This document shows, in pieces, positions 34,200 through 44,529 of a stretch of DNA of 64,000 nucleotides. Each line of letters opens with the position of its first letter. Within the stretch, counting starts at the first letter, position 1. The position numbers were made by a program, and so were the translations under genes. This DNA comes from Catonia carolina (taxonomy: Eukaryota; Arthropoda; Insecta; Hemiptera; Achilidae): contig JAQMRL010000005.1 of NCBI GenBank assembly GCA_035578175.1, forward strand, positions 50,945,722-51,009,721, given 5' to 3'. A model generated the notes under the pieces. The model ran no database searches and was not told where the DNA came from. It saw nothing but the letters and a program-made list of their open reading frames with translations.

Positions 34200-34656
34200 G
34201 AATCCTGAATCCTGGTTGAGAGGGCTGAGAAGCCCTATGATGGCGACATCGTGTTAAGGAACACCTGGTCGCTCGGGGAACAAATTTTACGGAATAATTG
34301 CAACCTCATGAAATTTAGGGGGAATTTTATAGTTTAAAAATAGGAAATAGGATTCTGGCTCTTGCGGGATTGGGACTGGGACTTCAAAGGAGGTAATGTA
34401 TTTTAAGAAGTTACTCGTGGATGAAAATTTAGATTAAGGGACAAGTGGGTTTAAGAGCGGCTCTTTTCTTTTATTTTGTTTTCAGTGGCCTTTTTCAGTT
34501 ATGTGGGAGTTTTATTGTCTTGGGGTGGGAAAGGCACGCACCGTACTTAACGTGGACAAATGGTATATAATTTGAGGTAGGGGTTAGTTTATGATTTTAG
34601 GGGAGACGGAAAGGGTAGAGTTTGGTATAATCACCGGCCTTTTATTTTCTAAGTGG
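34200..34656 (-). mobile_element. Family G retroposon, 5'-truncated, 10-bp TSD
   Basis: Flanked by CCTATACTCT at 34190-34199 and 34657-34666. Sequence is nearly the same as 45640-46082. The shared left end, read on the minus strand, has a perfect stem-loop GGGCT-TCTC-AGCCC, then CTCAACCAGG and a short repeat ATTCAGGATTC. That is the look of a LINE 3' end with hairpin and 7-8 bp tail repeats. The right end is internal compared with the longer copy, which is 5' truncation. A TSD this long argues against an LTR. No protein is recognised. Confidence 0.7.
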
Positions 34657-34666
34657 CCTATACTCT

Positions 34667-35371
34667 ATAGCCTACGTACCAGTATTTTATTTTATTTTAT
34701 TTGATCTACCTCCTTATTCTATTCAAGTTTTACGATTTTTCAAGATTTAAATTCTGTAAATCTTTTTTGTTTCTAAATTTCCTATTTTTAGTATTTCGGA
34801 ACAATACGCAGAAATCATGGAATAAGTATCTTCACTGAATTATTTGTTGTAAATTACCTTGGTTAATGAACTCAGCTGTGATGAGGCTAATAATGTAGTA
34901 AATGAGTCTTTTGATACCAAATTTAGAATCTATCAGAAATTACAGAAAGTCACTACTAAATAGTAGCTTCTACCCCGCATTAAAGTCTCTGTAATCTGTA
35001 CTGTATTTCAATACAAGTTCATTTTCTTCTTCAATATGTGTTTTACACTATTTTTATTAAGTTTATCGGGCATCAACTGCAGTGGTCATTAGTCACCAAA
35101 ATTCTGTTCCCACGACAGAAACTTACTACTACGATTGGAATTACTGATGTTGTAATTTTTTTTTAATTATAAAATACGCTTACGCGTCAACAGTTAAAAT
35201 GCAAACTTAACAACTGCCAAAAATGTATATGACCCTTTACAGTTTATTAAGTAGTGTATTATAGTTGAGTTCTTATAGGAACCGTCAAACGTCAAACATA
35301 TTTTTACATTGTAATGGTTATTTGATTATACCTAACTAGGTCAGTCTTCAGGGATGCCAAATTAATCATCA
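34667..35371. other. No gene; short Family H-like tail
   Basis: AT-rich. Around 35069-35105 GGCATCAACTGCAGTGGTCA, followed by TTAGTCACCAAAATT, resembles the Family H tail on the minus strand, without the tRNA-like head. Confidence 0.35.
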
Positions 35372-35830
35372 TTACCATAAGCAATACAGATTAGGCCTCC
35401 TGGCCTATTCCAGTTTCCTACTTAATGGTCTACTATTTCGTGAAGAAGTTGGAATGCCCATCTCTTCTGAGGTTTTCCAATATCACGTTGTCTGGTTGCT
35501 TTGTAAATAAACACCTGTTTCGGTGTTCGATCATGTGGCATCCTCGACAAATGACTATACCACTCTTGCCTGTATTTTAGAATAGTTGATATCACCCTTG
35601 ATACACCAAGTTCATGCCTAATATCTTCATTTTGTATATGCTCCAGTAGTCGATATTCTGCTGAAGGTCTGAACAAACTTAACTCAGCAACCTTTATTGT
35701 TGATATCTGCTAAGCAGTCAGGATTCAACACTCTGATCTATTCAGTAGAACAGGCAAAACCAGTCTACAAGTCTCCTGCCGTACTTTACCGACCATAATT
35801 TTCCTCAAAGTGCAGCCTGTATTAGCGTTT
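35372..35830 (-). pseudogene. LINE RT C-terminus and 3' end
   Basis: The minus-strand frame 35676-35422 reads YRLLEHIQNEDIRHELGV, then STILKYRQEWYSHLSRMP and RQRDIGKPQKRW, matching the RTE/CR1-like LINE C-terminus (IRNEDIRxELGV...YRxxWxxHLxRM...RRDxGRPxxRW). Decayed homologous sequence precedes it to about 35830. The 3' end (GGCCTAATCTGTATTGC) is near 35380. Catalytic core absent. Confidence 0.64.
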
Positions 35831-36139
35831 GAAACAATTAATTTGATTTATCGATCTCACCAAAATAATTCTTACAAAATTACAAATGCCAAATAAAAAC
35901 TTTTGATTGGCTGAATTTCATTCGTGAATTTTTAAAAACATATTTTTCGTTAGACTGCTGTTAAGAGTTACAGGTATAATGGAATCAATAGACGATATTA
36001 AGTTTTTCCCAGCTCCAGGTAATTTAAGCTGTAATTAAAATTTTCAGTAAATATTTGGCTCATCTAAATTGGCTAATTCGTTAGAATTGTACAGTTTTTC
36101 ATTAGTGAACGTTTTATAATATTATTAATTTAAAATCTA

Positions 36140-36311
36140 GCCGGCCGCATTGGCGTAGTTGGTAACGTGCTCGCATCTCATCATGCGGTCTTGGGTTCGA
36201 ATCCCATTCAGGCATGGCATATTTTCGTACGTTAAAAAAAATCATTTCATCCTTCAATTACTGCATTAGCAGTAATTGCAAAGAGCCGGACGTTAAACAA
36301 AAAACAAAAAA
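36140..36311 (+). mobile_element. Family D SINE
   Basis: GCCGGCCGCATTGGCGTAGT head, GGTTCGAATCC B box, ATTAGCAGTAATTGCA tail module, CGGACGTTAAAC and A-rich end. Near-identical flanks TTAAAATCTA (left) and TTAAATCTA (right) are a probable TSD. The Tc1-like element starts within the right TSD, so it came later or at the same A/T target. Confidence 0.83.
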
Positions 36312-36323
36312 TTTTTAAATCTA

Positions 36324-36983
36324 CAGGGTGGCCCATATGTCGGTACCCCAATATTTACGGAAATCAGAAGAAAGGTTAATGGAATAAGAAACCTATAACT
36401 TATACTAAAATCTTGGAGTGGAGTAAAGATGGACGAAATGCCTTCAATTTTACGTCATCATCTTTTGCACGCTAGTTCGTGATAACCTTAGTTCAGAAGA
36501 TGCTTTACGAGTTTATTTACCAGGACTGGTTACAAACGCTTCAACAACCTTTTGTAGGCTATCGTCATTGCAAATCGATCGTGGACGACCACACTTCGAG
36601 GCATTTAATACGCTTCCTGTGTTTTCAAATTTCTTATTTAACTTTCGTAAATGTTGCCGAATCGGTAAAGACACACCTGGATACGTATTACTAAATTCTT
36701 CTAGTACTTTAGCAGTATTTTTATGCTTCCACCACAACTGAAGCATATAAACTCATTTTTCAGTTATTAACATTTTAAAAGTAGGCTACTGTTACGAAGG
36801 AAAAAAGTAACTACACGGAGACGCACCTCGCACTAGCCACTGTTACAGACAACTAATGAATGTTGTACGTGATGCTGCCAACATTACATTTAACCAACCA
36901 ACTGTTGGTAGCAATAAGTTGCTACCAACTTATCAAAATGCAATGTCCCATCTCATGGGGTAACCGACGTATGGGCCACCCGG
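36324..36983 (-). mobile_element. Tc1/mariner-type element, internally deleted
   Basis: Ends are CAGGGTGGCCCATATGTCGG and its imperfect inverse CCGACGTATGGGCCACCCGG, flanked by TA (36322-36323 and 36984-36985). At 660 bp it is about half the length of an autonomous element of this superfamily. It encodes only the N-terminal DNA-binding part of a transposase on the minus strand (36513-36746). The DDE/D catalytic domain is absent. A separate inverted pair (CAACTGTTGGTAGCAA with TTGCTACCAACTT) lies at 36899-36930. Confidence 0.75.
36513..36746 (-). pseudogene. Transposase N-terminal helix-turn-helix fragment
   Basis: The frame reads MLQLWWKHKNTAKVLEEFSN, then LRKLNKKFENTGSVLN and CGRPRS. KFxxTGSVxxxxxxGRPRS is the hallmark of the paired-like helix-turn-helix (DUF4817-type) at the N-terminus of Tc1/mariner-related transposases, which binds the terminal repeats. 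It ends after about 77 codons at a stop; the catalytic domain would need roughly 200-250 more codons. An in-frame stop also lies just upstream, so the true start is uncertain. Non-functional as a transposase. Confidence 0.66.
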
Positions 36984-36985
36984 TA

Positions 36986-37490
36986 TAACTGAATTGCTCG
37001 TTAAAATCATTTAGAAGTAATTACTGGTATGGTTCGTGGTAACGTTTCTAATCTTCATGTTTAAATAAATACTTCTTTTGGCTCTGTTTTATTGACTAAC
37101 GGAATGTACGTTATTAACTCATGGCTACTTTATTGCTTTTTGTACATTAGCGAATATTAAGATTATTGACTAATACATTTTTTGTAGCTACACGATATCT
37201 ATTAAATACTGATTAACCCAGAACCATGATCCTGTAATTAAATTTAATGTCTATAATTATTATATGTGATATTAATTTTTAGGTTATATGCTTACTTTAT
37301 TATTATTTTATTACTGTTATCGATTTCCTAATTTATTTATTATCGGTTATTAAGAATCATAAAATGTTTTGTAATTTTTTTAACATTGCACTGAACAAAC
37401 CGGTTATTTGTATTACAACATTTATTTCATAGTTTTGTCAAAATTTAATGTTTGTAATTTTATGTGTGATAACGGTCTATTGTAATTTTT
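36986..37490. other. No gene or recognised repeat
   Basis: AT-rich spacer. Confidence 0.4.
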
Positions 37491-37620
37491 ACTTTTTCTT
37501 TCCTAAAAAAATACATAGGAAGGAAAGTATTGTTTTCATGTCGATTTTTCGAAATCGATTTTAACCGGATATACACGTGTTCAGACCCCATGAGCCCAAA
37601 AAACATATTTTTAGCGATTG

Positions 37621-37667
<47 letters not shown>

Positions 37668-38201
37668 CGCCATGTCTGCTGAAATTCTTGGGAGGCTGTC
37701 CTCTTGAGAAAAACGTGATGGTTTAAAAATTGTGGCTTTAATATGCATTTTAGCACAGAAGCCTATAGGTAATAAAAGTTGTAGATAATTTAAAAACCTA
37801 CCACTTTTATTTCAAACATTTTTCGTATAACGCTTAGTAGCGGTAATTAGTAATTTTCTGTTTTTTTTTAAATGAAAATCTGTAAAAAAATAGTTTTTAA
37901 AGATTTCGGCCTTAGTATGCATTTTACGACAAAAGTGTTGTATAATCAGATTTATAGGGAATTAAAAGATCTATAACTTTTATTTGAAACATTTTTGTCT
38001 ACAGAGCCTAGTTTAGCATGAAAGAGTGATTGTTCGTATTATTAAAGCAAAATTAGGTAGATTTTCATTTTGCATCATTCACTTATGATTAAAATTTGGT
38101 TATGTTTTTTGTGGTTAGTTTTTTGTTTATTTCTAATGTTAGGTTATAGTGTTCATTATTTGCATTGGCAAGAGAAAGTCGTGTTAATGTTTCACACCAG
38201 A
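37491..38201 (+). mobile_element. Family A, both ends, deletion at TG tract
   Basis: The 5' end (ACTTTTTCTTTCC) and a TG then CG tract (37621-37670) are followed without a gap by CATGTCTGCTGAAATTCTTGG. The segment between the tract and that block, present in other copies, is missing. Both internal repeats, the 3' subterminal repeat and a degenerate stem-loop follow. Confidence 0.76.
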
Positions 38202-39789
38202 ATTTTTTCATTAAGAAAACTTGAGTTTACTATTGAAAATTTTGTAGATTTAAGAAATATTGTTAAAAATTTTCCAAGAAATTAGTTTAGAAAGGTAGAT
38301 AATTCAATTTGAATTTCATTTATTAACTTCATGTACTATTATAATTAACATTTAAGCTAGTAAAAATTAAATGAACTCATGTATTATTTGTCTTGGATAC
38401 ACTGTATTTACAGTATAAATATATATTTTTAAAATTTTATCTATTCTGCATTATTAATTAAGTAGTAGGGTTTGTTTTAAAAATCGGTTTTATTAAATGA
38501 ATCAAAAAATTACAATAAATAAAAAAATACATAGGCTATATATTCTGTTTTATTTATTGTAATATTATAAATAATTATTTGCATTGCATTTTTATTGATT
38601 ATTTTTTTCTTATGTTTCAGGTACGTTAACGAGGGATTTATTTACGAGTAGTCAGTAAATTGGAACAGTTGTTTCTGAAGAATTTGGGACAAGGTGATTA
38701 TAATTATGAATAAATATTTGTCTCATTATTGTATATAATTTATTTTCAGGTATACTACTTTTTTTTTGTACAGTAATTAATGATTTTTTGGTAATTCCTG
38801 TAATTTTCTTTGCGTGTTTGTTTTAAATTATATAATTGATATTGCGTTCTGTCTAGGAAAAAAATTTCAGAATCACTTTCATCCTGTATCTTAATAAGCG
38901 TTATAATTTTGTATTATGGAAAGTAGCTGTTGGTCAATTTTATATCCTGTTGGTCTGGGCAAATAATGATTTACATAATTTATGATATTAATCAATGATG
39001 TACCGGAAAGATTTCTTAATCGTATTAGTTAGTATATATATAAATAAAGAAAATAATGATTATATCTAACGTAGGTATGTCTATAACACCTATCCATTAT
39101 TTATAAGGCAGTCATCTCACGTTCAAGGTCAAAAAATTTCCATACTTTATTGTCGGTAGTCTGTGCTTAAATTATTTCATTCGATCAATTGATTTACAAA
39201 CAATTGGATTTTTCTTAATCAATATTGCCTAACATTACCAGTTATATTACATTCCATATTGTATTCAAAAGCCGTATCCTTTTCATGAATCAATCATATC
39301 CTGTTTTATGAACTATTTAAATATCACAACTTTGCCAACTTTTTGCAATTTGTTGAATTCCTTTTTTAAAATACGTGTGTTTTGTTGGTTTAATGGTACA
39401 ACGTGCAACAGTGAATCAGTTTTTATCCACGAGAGACCATTTGCACGTATCCTGGTAATCATATCTGTTTATATGAATACGAAAGTCCTCATTGATTGAT
39501 TGGGTCACCACTAAGTCTGTAACCGATAAATCTGTGAGTTGAAATTTATTATATTTTCGTTTAGGGATTCTTTTATGGATAGGAAAATTGTAGATTTAGC
39601 ATTTTTACCTAAGGGGTATAAAAGGGGTGAAATCCCTAAAACAATAGACTTTTATAAATATCACAGTCGCGAAGTATCAGGAATATTTTTACTTTCTACG
39701 CAACTGTATTGTTTAAAGTGGCCAGCAAGCTCGCACATTGTTTTATGGGTTAATTTGTTAAAACATTGTAGTTTAACATTATCTTTCCT
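38202..39789. other. No gene or recognised repeat
   Basis: About 1.6 kb of AT-rich DNA, one of the longest stretches without a recognised element. Short frames at 39308-39499 and 39539-39934 show no familiar motif, and the second is low-complexity at its end. Confidence 0.4.
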
Positions 39790-40325
39790 CCGTCCAATGG
39801 TTTTTTCTTCTTCTCCTCCGTCACCTTCTTCTCCTCCTCCTGCTCCTCCTCTTTCTGCTTCTTCCTTCTCCTCCTCCTCCTCCTGCCTCTTTTTCCTCCT
39901 CCTTCTTGATCTTCTACTTCCAATCAAGGATTAGGTCCCCAAGACCTGTTCCGGCATCTACCTAGCCACCGGTCGCCCCGTATCGCGCCGTCCAATCGGC
40001 CTGTAACTTCTGACCAGTCTAGGAATCCTATGTGGAGACATTCTTTCAAGATGATCGGTTTATTTCCGGCGGTACTACATAATTGTCTCCTTAAGAGGAC
40101 ACACATCTAACTCTCGCGGTATATCCTCATTTCTGAAACGATCCAGTCGACTACAGCCCCTAATGCATTTCAAGTAGCGCATCTGTGTCGACCAAAAGCA
40201 TTTTCATATTTCTTCTTCCACACCCAGACCTCACTGCAATATATCAGTGTTGGAACAGCCACTGTCTTACAAAACTTCATTAATGTACCAGTTCCGGCCC
40301 TTTCCTTCAAATTTCTTATTTTATT
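39790..40325 (-). pseudogene. LINE 3' end with purine-rich microsatellite tail
   Basis: Minus strand: decayed RT C-terminal coding (FCKTVAVPTLIYCSEVWVWK near 40270-40210, then VGRLDGAIRGD-like sequence), then the 3' end GACCTAATCCTTGATTGG near 39923-39936. A roughly 110-base (GAGGAG/GAAGAA)-type purine tract follows, seen on the plus strand as a CTCCTC run at 39805-39922. The tract sits exactly at the LINE 3' end, as at 59043 and 63290. The open frames across the tract are shadows. Confidence 0.62.
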
Positions 40326-40618
40326 ATGAATAAAATTAATAAAACCAACCAGAAACTGTCAAAGAATGAATAAAAACACTTACCAATTGAAAAAAGTATT
40401 TTCATGGTTTTACCACAGCGTCAGCTCATCACAGTAAGTAAAATTACACATTAACGTCTATTTTAAACTCACAAAACCCAGATTTGTCTTATTCTAACCT
40501 GTATACAAGCAAACCTTACCTAATGCATTCTAACCTTTCTACGTAAAAACTATCCAGCTGTAATGGAAAGCTGTTTTACTATAAACTGAAAAATCAGTCA
40601 TTTGAATAAAATAAAATA
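40326..40618. other. No gene or recognised repeat
   Basis: AT-rich spacer. Confidence 0.35.
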
Positions 40619-41693
40619 CAGTCAATGCTTGATTTAACGGACGAGCCTCCTAGATTTTTGTGTACCAAAATTACTAATAACAGGTTGTGATGTTTGTAAC
40701 TAATTGTATACGCACAATAGATTTTTTTTTAAGTATTTGCATCACTATCTGTGTAAACATCTGCATTTTTCCTCCCCAACTCTTCCCGTAAGGTAAGTTT
40801 TCCTGAAAAATACAGTTTTTTGAAAGTTATGAAAAGAATAACGTTATAAGAAAATCCAATGTTTAACACATTGTTGTTTAGGTCATCAGCCGAAAGGCTG
40901 GTTTGAACCTGTAGAGGGTTTACTAAGTAAAACGAGGAGTGAGGTGGTGTATGATTGGCTTCCTCACTGAATGGAAAAGTACGCTTACTAGCATGCCGGG
41001 CCCTCTGAAAAACACATATTTTCCACTCTGCTAATGACAAATTCACTTCATTCACCAGAGGGTTTGGCTGTATAATGTAATTCATTATTTTCGAGAGAGA
41101 GAAGATAACTCTGATTAGTGTCTTTTACACATCTACCTCTTCTGTTCTTAAACGATTTAGTCATTTAATTGGCTGGCCACGTGATAAGAATTAGAACTAT
41201 TTATTTTAGCCCTGCAACTAACAGATTAAATGCAAATAATCTGACACCACCTGTATGTTATGGGCTATGTACAAATCTAATAAACATAAAAGAAGAACAA
41301 AAATGTTTTATTGGGAACTATATACTGTGTACTAACTGACATCCACCCAATTTGCTCGGTGCTTTTCATCGGGGCCAGTAACCTTGAGTTGAATTTGACT
41401 AGGGAAGTCCAGTGGTGTTTGTCCACGATGAGCTGTCAGCTGGTAATAATAGAAAGTCGTTCACCCAGCTAGTGTTAATTAAAACATTTCATAGCGCCTT
41501 TTACCAGCTGACAGATTGAGTGTAAATAATTTGACACTCCACATGTCTGTTCTGTTATGGGGAGTTTAACACATTGTAGAAGCATTATGTAACCGATTGT
41601 GTTATAACTGAATGACTTTTAATTTAACGGACTTACACAACAACGGAAATTGGCATTCCCAAAAAATTAGTCCGTTAAATCGAGCATTGACTA
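40619..41693. mobile_element. pogo-like MITE with nested extended Family B
   Basis: Terminal inverted repeats CAGTCAATGCTTGATTTAAC (from 40619) and GTTAAATCGAGCATTGACTA (to 41693), 26 bp with two or three mismatches, flanked by TA (40617-40618; 41694-41695). The sequence and TA target fit pogo/Tigger-type elements. Without the nested 690-bp Family B and one TSD copy, the element would be about 370 bp, with no transposase. The frame 40729-41085 on the minus strand spans the junction and is a chimera. Confidence 0.68.
40874..41563 (-). mobile_element. Family B, extended form with perfect 13-bp TSD
   Basis: Flanked by GTTTAACACATTG at 40861-40873 and 41564-41576. In the sense direction (minus strand) it contains, in order, a Family B 5' end (complement of 41514-41563), a ~245-bp unrelated segment (complement of 41270-41513), then a complete Family B with tail. 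The 5' end of Family B thus occurs twice, bracketing the extra segment. The same extra segment plus B occurs at 26243-26882. Confidence 0.85.
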
Positions 41694-41695
41694 TA

Positions 41696-42373
41696 TTAAC
41701 ATAAATTTTGATTGGGTTTATCTGTGACCATGAAATTTTTCGGAATTTTATAAACATGTTTCTACTTCCGTGTTGGATTTAGTTATACAAAGTATTTTAC
41801 TTGTAATGTACGACATGAGTATTATGAGAAACATAATAGGCTAAATTGTCTAACAATTATAAAAGGAAAAAATGGCAGTCGTTCAGAGAGACAGTCGTAC
41901 TGTTGGTTAAGTCTGCCAAATAAGTACGTGAGCGGATTACACACGAATTTAGAATTTCTTTACGACATTGGTTTTATCATTCATAGACTGAAACGAGTGA
42001 TGTTACTACCGTAATGGAATGCAGTTATTTTTTTCTGTACAATATTCATTAATTATTGCCTACCATGCATCTCTTTTATTGCGAATATTTGGAATGATAT
42101 CAATTTATTTACTAACGTACAAATTTACAATGGACAAAATGTTTTAAGATTTTGAGGAATTGATTTTTTAATCTGATGTTCTGATTGATTTACGTTGTTT
42201 GAATAATAAAATTCGTTGTAGATGTGTTTCCTTATCATTGTTCATTTTCGTTAACGATTGAATTTGTTAATTTTCGTTCATGAAAGTGTATTATTTTTTC
42301 TTGTACAACCATTTTAGATGTTTTTTTTATATTGTATTGTCCTATATATAAAGGACGCACTGGTTATGTAAAA
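41696..42373. other. No gene or recognised repeat
   Basis: AT-rich spacer between the pogo-like MITE and the RT pseudogene. Confidence 0.4.
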
Positions 42374-43590
42374 TTATTTCTTAAGCTGTCGCTTGTTCGC
42401 ATGGTACGCCTTCATCCTCTCGCTAACCTTCTCCCTTTGTTCCTGCGTCCATGTCCTCTGCCTTGTTTCTGCAGTCGGGAAATTCCCAAAATCTTTTATT
42501 TTCCTCCTAAAGGCAGTTCCATCTATTACATCGTTACGTGAAGCGTTTATGGTGTTTAGGTTTGCTTCGATTTCTTTGATCCATCTATCTTTGGTTTTAA
42601 AACTTTCTTGATATGTGATCATTTTGTACGTTTCGTTATTTTTGTTTTGGAATCTCATTATGTGACCGTAATATTGTAGTCGACGTTTTATGAGCTTAGT
42701 TTTTAGAGTTTCGCCTAGGAAATTCATTATGTGTTCGTTCGTTCTCTTCTTGTGGATCTTGGTTTCTGGGTCGAAAACTGTTCCTAGGATTGTCTGGGCG
42801 AATCTCCTGTGTATTTTATTTAGTTTTGTTAATAATCCTTTCCTATGAAATGTTAGGGTTTCGGCTGCGTATAAGACTTGTGGTAGAACGACTGTGTTTA
42901 GATGTCTAAGTTTGGCGTTTCTAGATATGCATTTTTTGTTGTAAAAGTTCCTTGTTTGTACGTAGGCCATTTCTAGTTTTGCTATTCTGTTTTGCAATGT
43001 AAGTACGTCGTTTCCGTTTTGTTGTATAATTTCTCCTAAGTATTTGAAGTGGTTGACTCTTTTGAGCATTCCGTGTTGGGTTTTGAGGGCGGATGTTTTA
43101 CTTTTGTTATCTGACATGTATACGGACTTATCGAAGGAGATGTTTAGTCCTGTTTGGGTGGCGATTTCTTTGAGGGTGTTTATTTGGAAGATTGCCTGTT
43201 GCTCTGACCAAGCTACCAGAGCTAAGTCGTCTGCAAAGGCTAGTACATCCAGTTTTATTTTCTCGTTCCTTTTGTTTCTGAAGGGGGCTTCTTTGATTTT
43301 GTTTTCCTTGTTATATTCTTGGCATTTGGTCCGCCATTCTGTAATTACTTTATTTAGTACGCAGTTAAAGAGAATTGGGGAGAGCCCGTCGCCTTATCTG
43401 AGTCCGGTTTGTATTTCGAATGGTTCTGATAGTTCGCCCATGAAACGCGCTCTGGATTATAGAGTCTGTTAGAGTCAATTTTATTAAGTTTCTTGTCTTG
43501 TTGTCTACGCCCATCTCTTGCAAGATTTTATCGAGTACTTCTCTGTCTATTGAATCATACGCTTCCATTTTAGATTATGTAAATTGATAT
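42374..43590 (-). pseudogene. RTE-like LINE reverse transcriptase, 3' half, degraded
   Basis: The longest coding remnant in the window. On the minus strand: EAYDSIDREVLDKILQEMG (RT motif with the first conserved Asp region), a frameshift near 43455-43470, then MGELSEPFEIQTGLR, an in-frame TAA at 43393-43395 where the family has Gln (GLRQGD), then GDGLSPILFNCVLNKVI. The intact catalytic LAFADDLAL lies near 43240. From 43117 there is a 247-codon uninterrupted tail: FKYLGEIIQQNG, VVLPQVLYAAETL, and a C-terminus RTWTQEQREKVSERMKAY ending at 42374. The endonuclease half is missing. The layout resembles RTE-type or related LINEs that copy their own RNA at a nicked target. One frameshift and one stop suggest a fairly recent copy. 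Plus-strand frames here are shadows. Confidence 0.78.
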
Positions 43591-43626
43591 GCGTTTGTTT
43601 TGATTTGATTTTGAATTGATGTTTTT

Positions 43627-44017
43627 GCTCAAAACAGGCAGATGAAGTGTTTCATTATTTGCATTCGATCTGCTAATCCCATGGCTATAAGGAATAGTTC
43701 TGTTTCTTATCACATGGTCAGCCAATTATATGATAAGCATTTAAGAATAGAATAGGTAGAGGTGTAAAAGACACAAGTCAGAGTTATCTTCTGTAACGGA
43801 ATGAATTTCATTGTACAGCCAGATCCTGTGGTGAATGAATTGAAGGTGTCATTTACAGAGTGGAAAATATGTGCTTTTTGGAGGGCCAGACTTGCTGATA
43901 AGCATATTGTTTCACTCATTGATGAAGGCATGGTAAACCACCTTACTCCTCATATTTCTTAGTAAAGCCTCTAGAGTTTCAAACCAGTCTTTCAGCTGAT
44001 GACATAAACAACAACAA
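43627..44017 (+). mobile_element. Family B, sense, complete with probable TSD
   Basis: From CAAAACAGGCAGATGAAGTG to GATGACATAAACAACAACA. Flanks AATTGATGTTT (43614-43624) and AATTGATTTT (44018-44027) form a probable 10-bp TSD with one mismatch. The AAC tail is clear. Confidence 0.78.
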
Positions 44018-44179
44018 AATTGATTTTAGAGAATGTTTTGGTGTCCATATTTCATCATTCTTTTACAAAGGGCTTTTATCTTTACTTCCGTTATCCGCTT
44101 TGTTCTGTTTTTGTTCGTATTGGAAGCTCTTGAAGTTAGTAATCAGTTGTCTTAATTTATTTCGATCCATATTTTCTCA

Positions 44180-44325
44180 GTTTATTCCGGTTTTTTTTTC
44201 TATATATCCTTTCTGACTTCTTTAAACTATTTATCGGACATCTTACGTTTATTCTTTAGTATACAAAGATTTATTTTTCAACCAATGTTATCCATTCTAT
44301 ATTACAGATGTTCGTAGAATTAGAT
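44180..44325 (-). pseudogene. RTE-like LINE fragment, duplicate of 44530-44660
   Basis: Complement of the DKWFKEVRKD-coding segment described at 29808-29948, here with stop codons (GATAAATAG...), preceded on the plus strand by TCAGTTTATTCCGG. It is followed by a Family D2 SINE and then by a second, better-preserved copy of the same segment. Confidence 0.45.
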
Positions 44326-44350
44326 ATCTGATTTTGGGTTTATTAATTTA

Positions 44351-44518
44351 GCCGGCCCTTTGGCGTAGTGGTTAGCGCAGCTGGCTTCTACGCCGGGGTC
44401 CCGAGTTCAATTCTCGGTCAAGTCTGGCATTTTTTCATCACTCATCTTCATGTATCATCCTTCTCACCGTCTGCATTAGCAGCAATTGCAAAACAGTGAG
44501 ACGTAAAACGAAAAAATG
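44351..44518 (+). mobile_element. Family D2 tRNA-derived SINE
   Basis: The head GCCGGCCCTTTGGCGTAGTG, then GTTAGCGCAGCTGGCTTCTA, and the B box GAGTTCAATTCTC (one change) is a different tRNA-like unit from Family D. The 3' module (CACCGTCTGCATTAGCAG, CAATTGCAAAACAGTGAGAC, GTAAAAC) is the same. An AT dinucleotide run (44519-44535) follows. Confidence 0.8.
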
Positions 44519-44529
44519 TATATATATAT

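Noticed and set aside
39661..39927. Glu/Arg-rich frame on the minus strand (and its Ser/Pro counterpart on plus)
   Set aside because: It is the translation of the purine-pyrimidine microsatellite at a LINE 3' end; low complexity, no gene structure.
40729..41085. 118-codon minus-strand frame as a gene
   Set aside because: It crosses the junction between Family B and the pogo-like MITE; a chimera created by the insertion.
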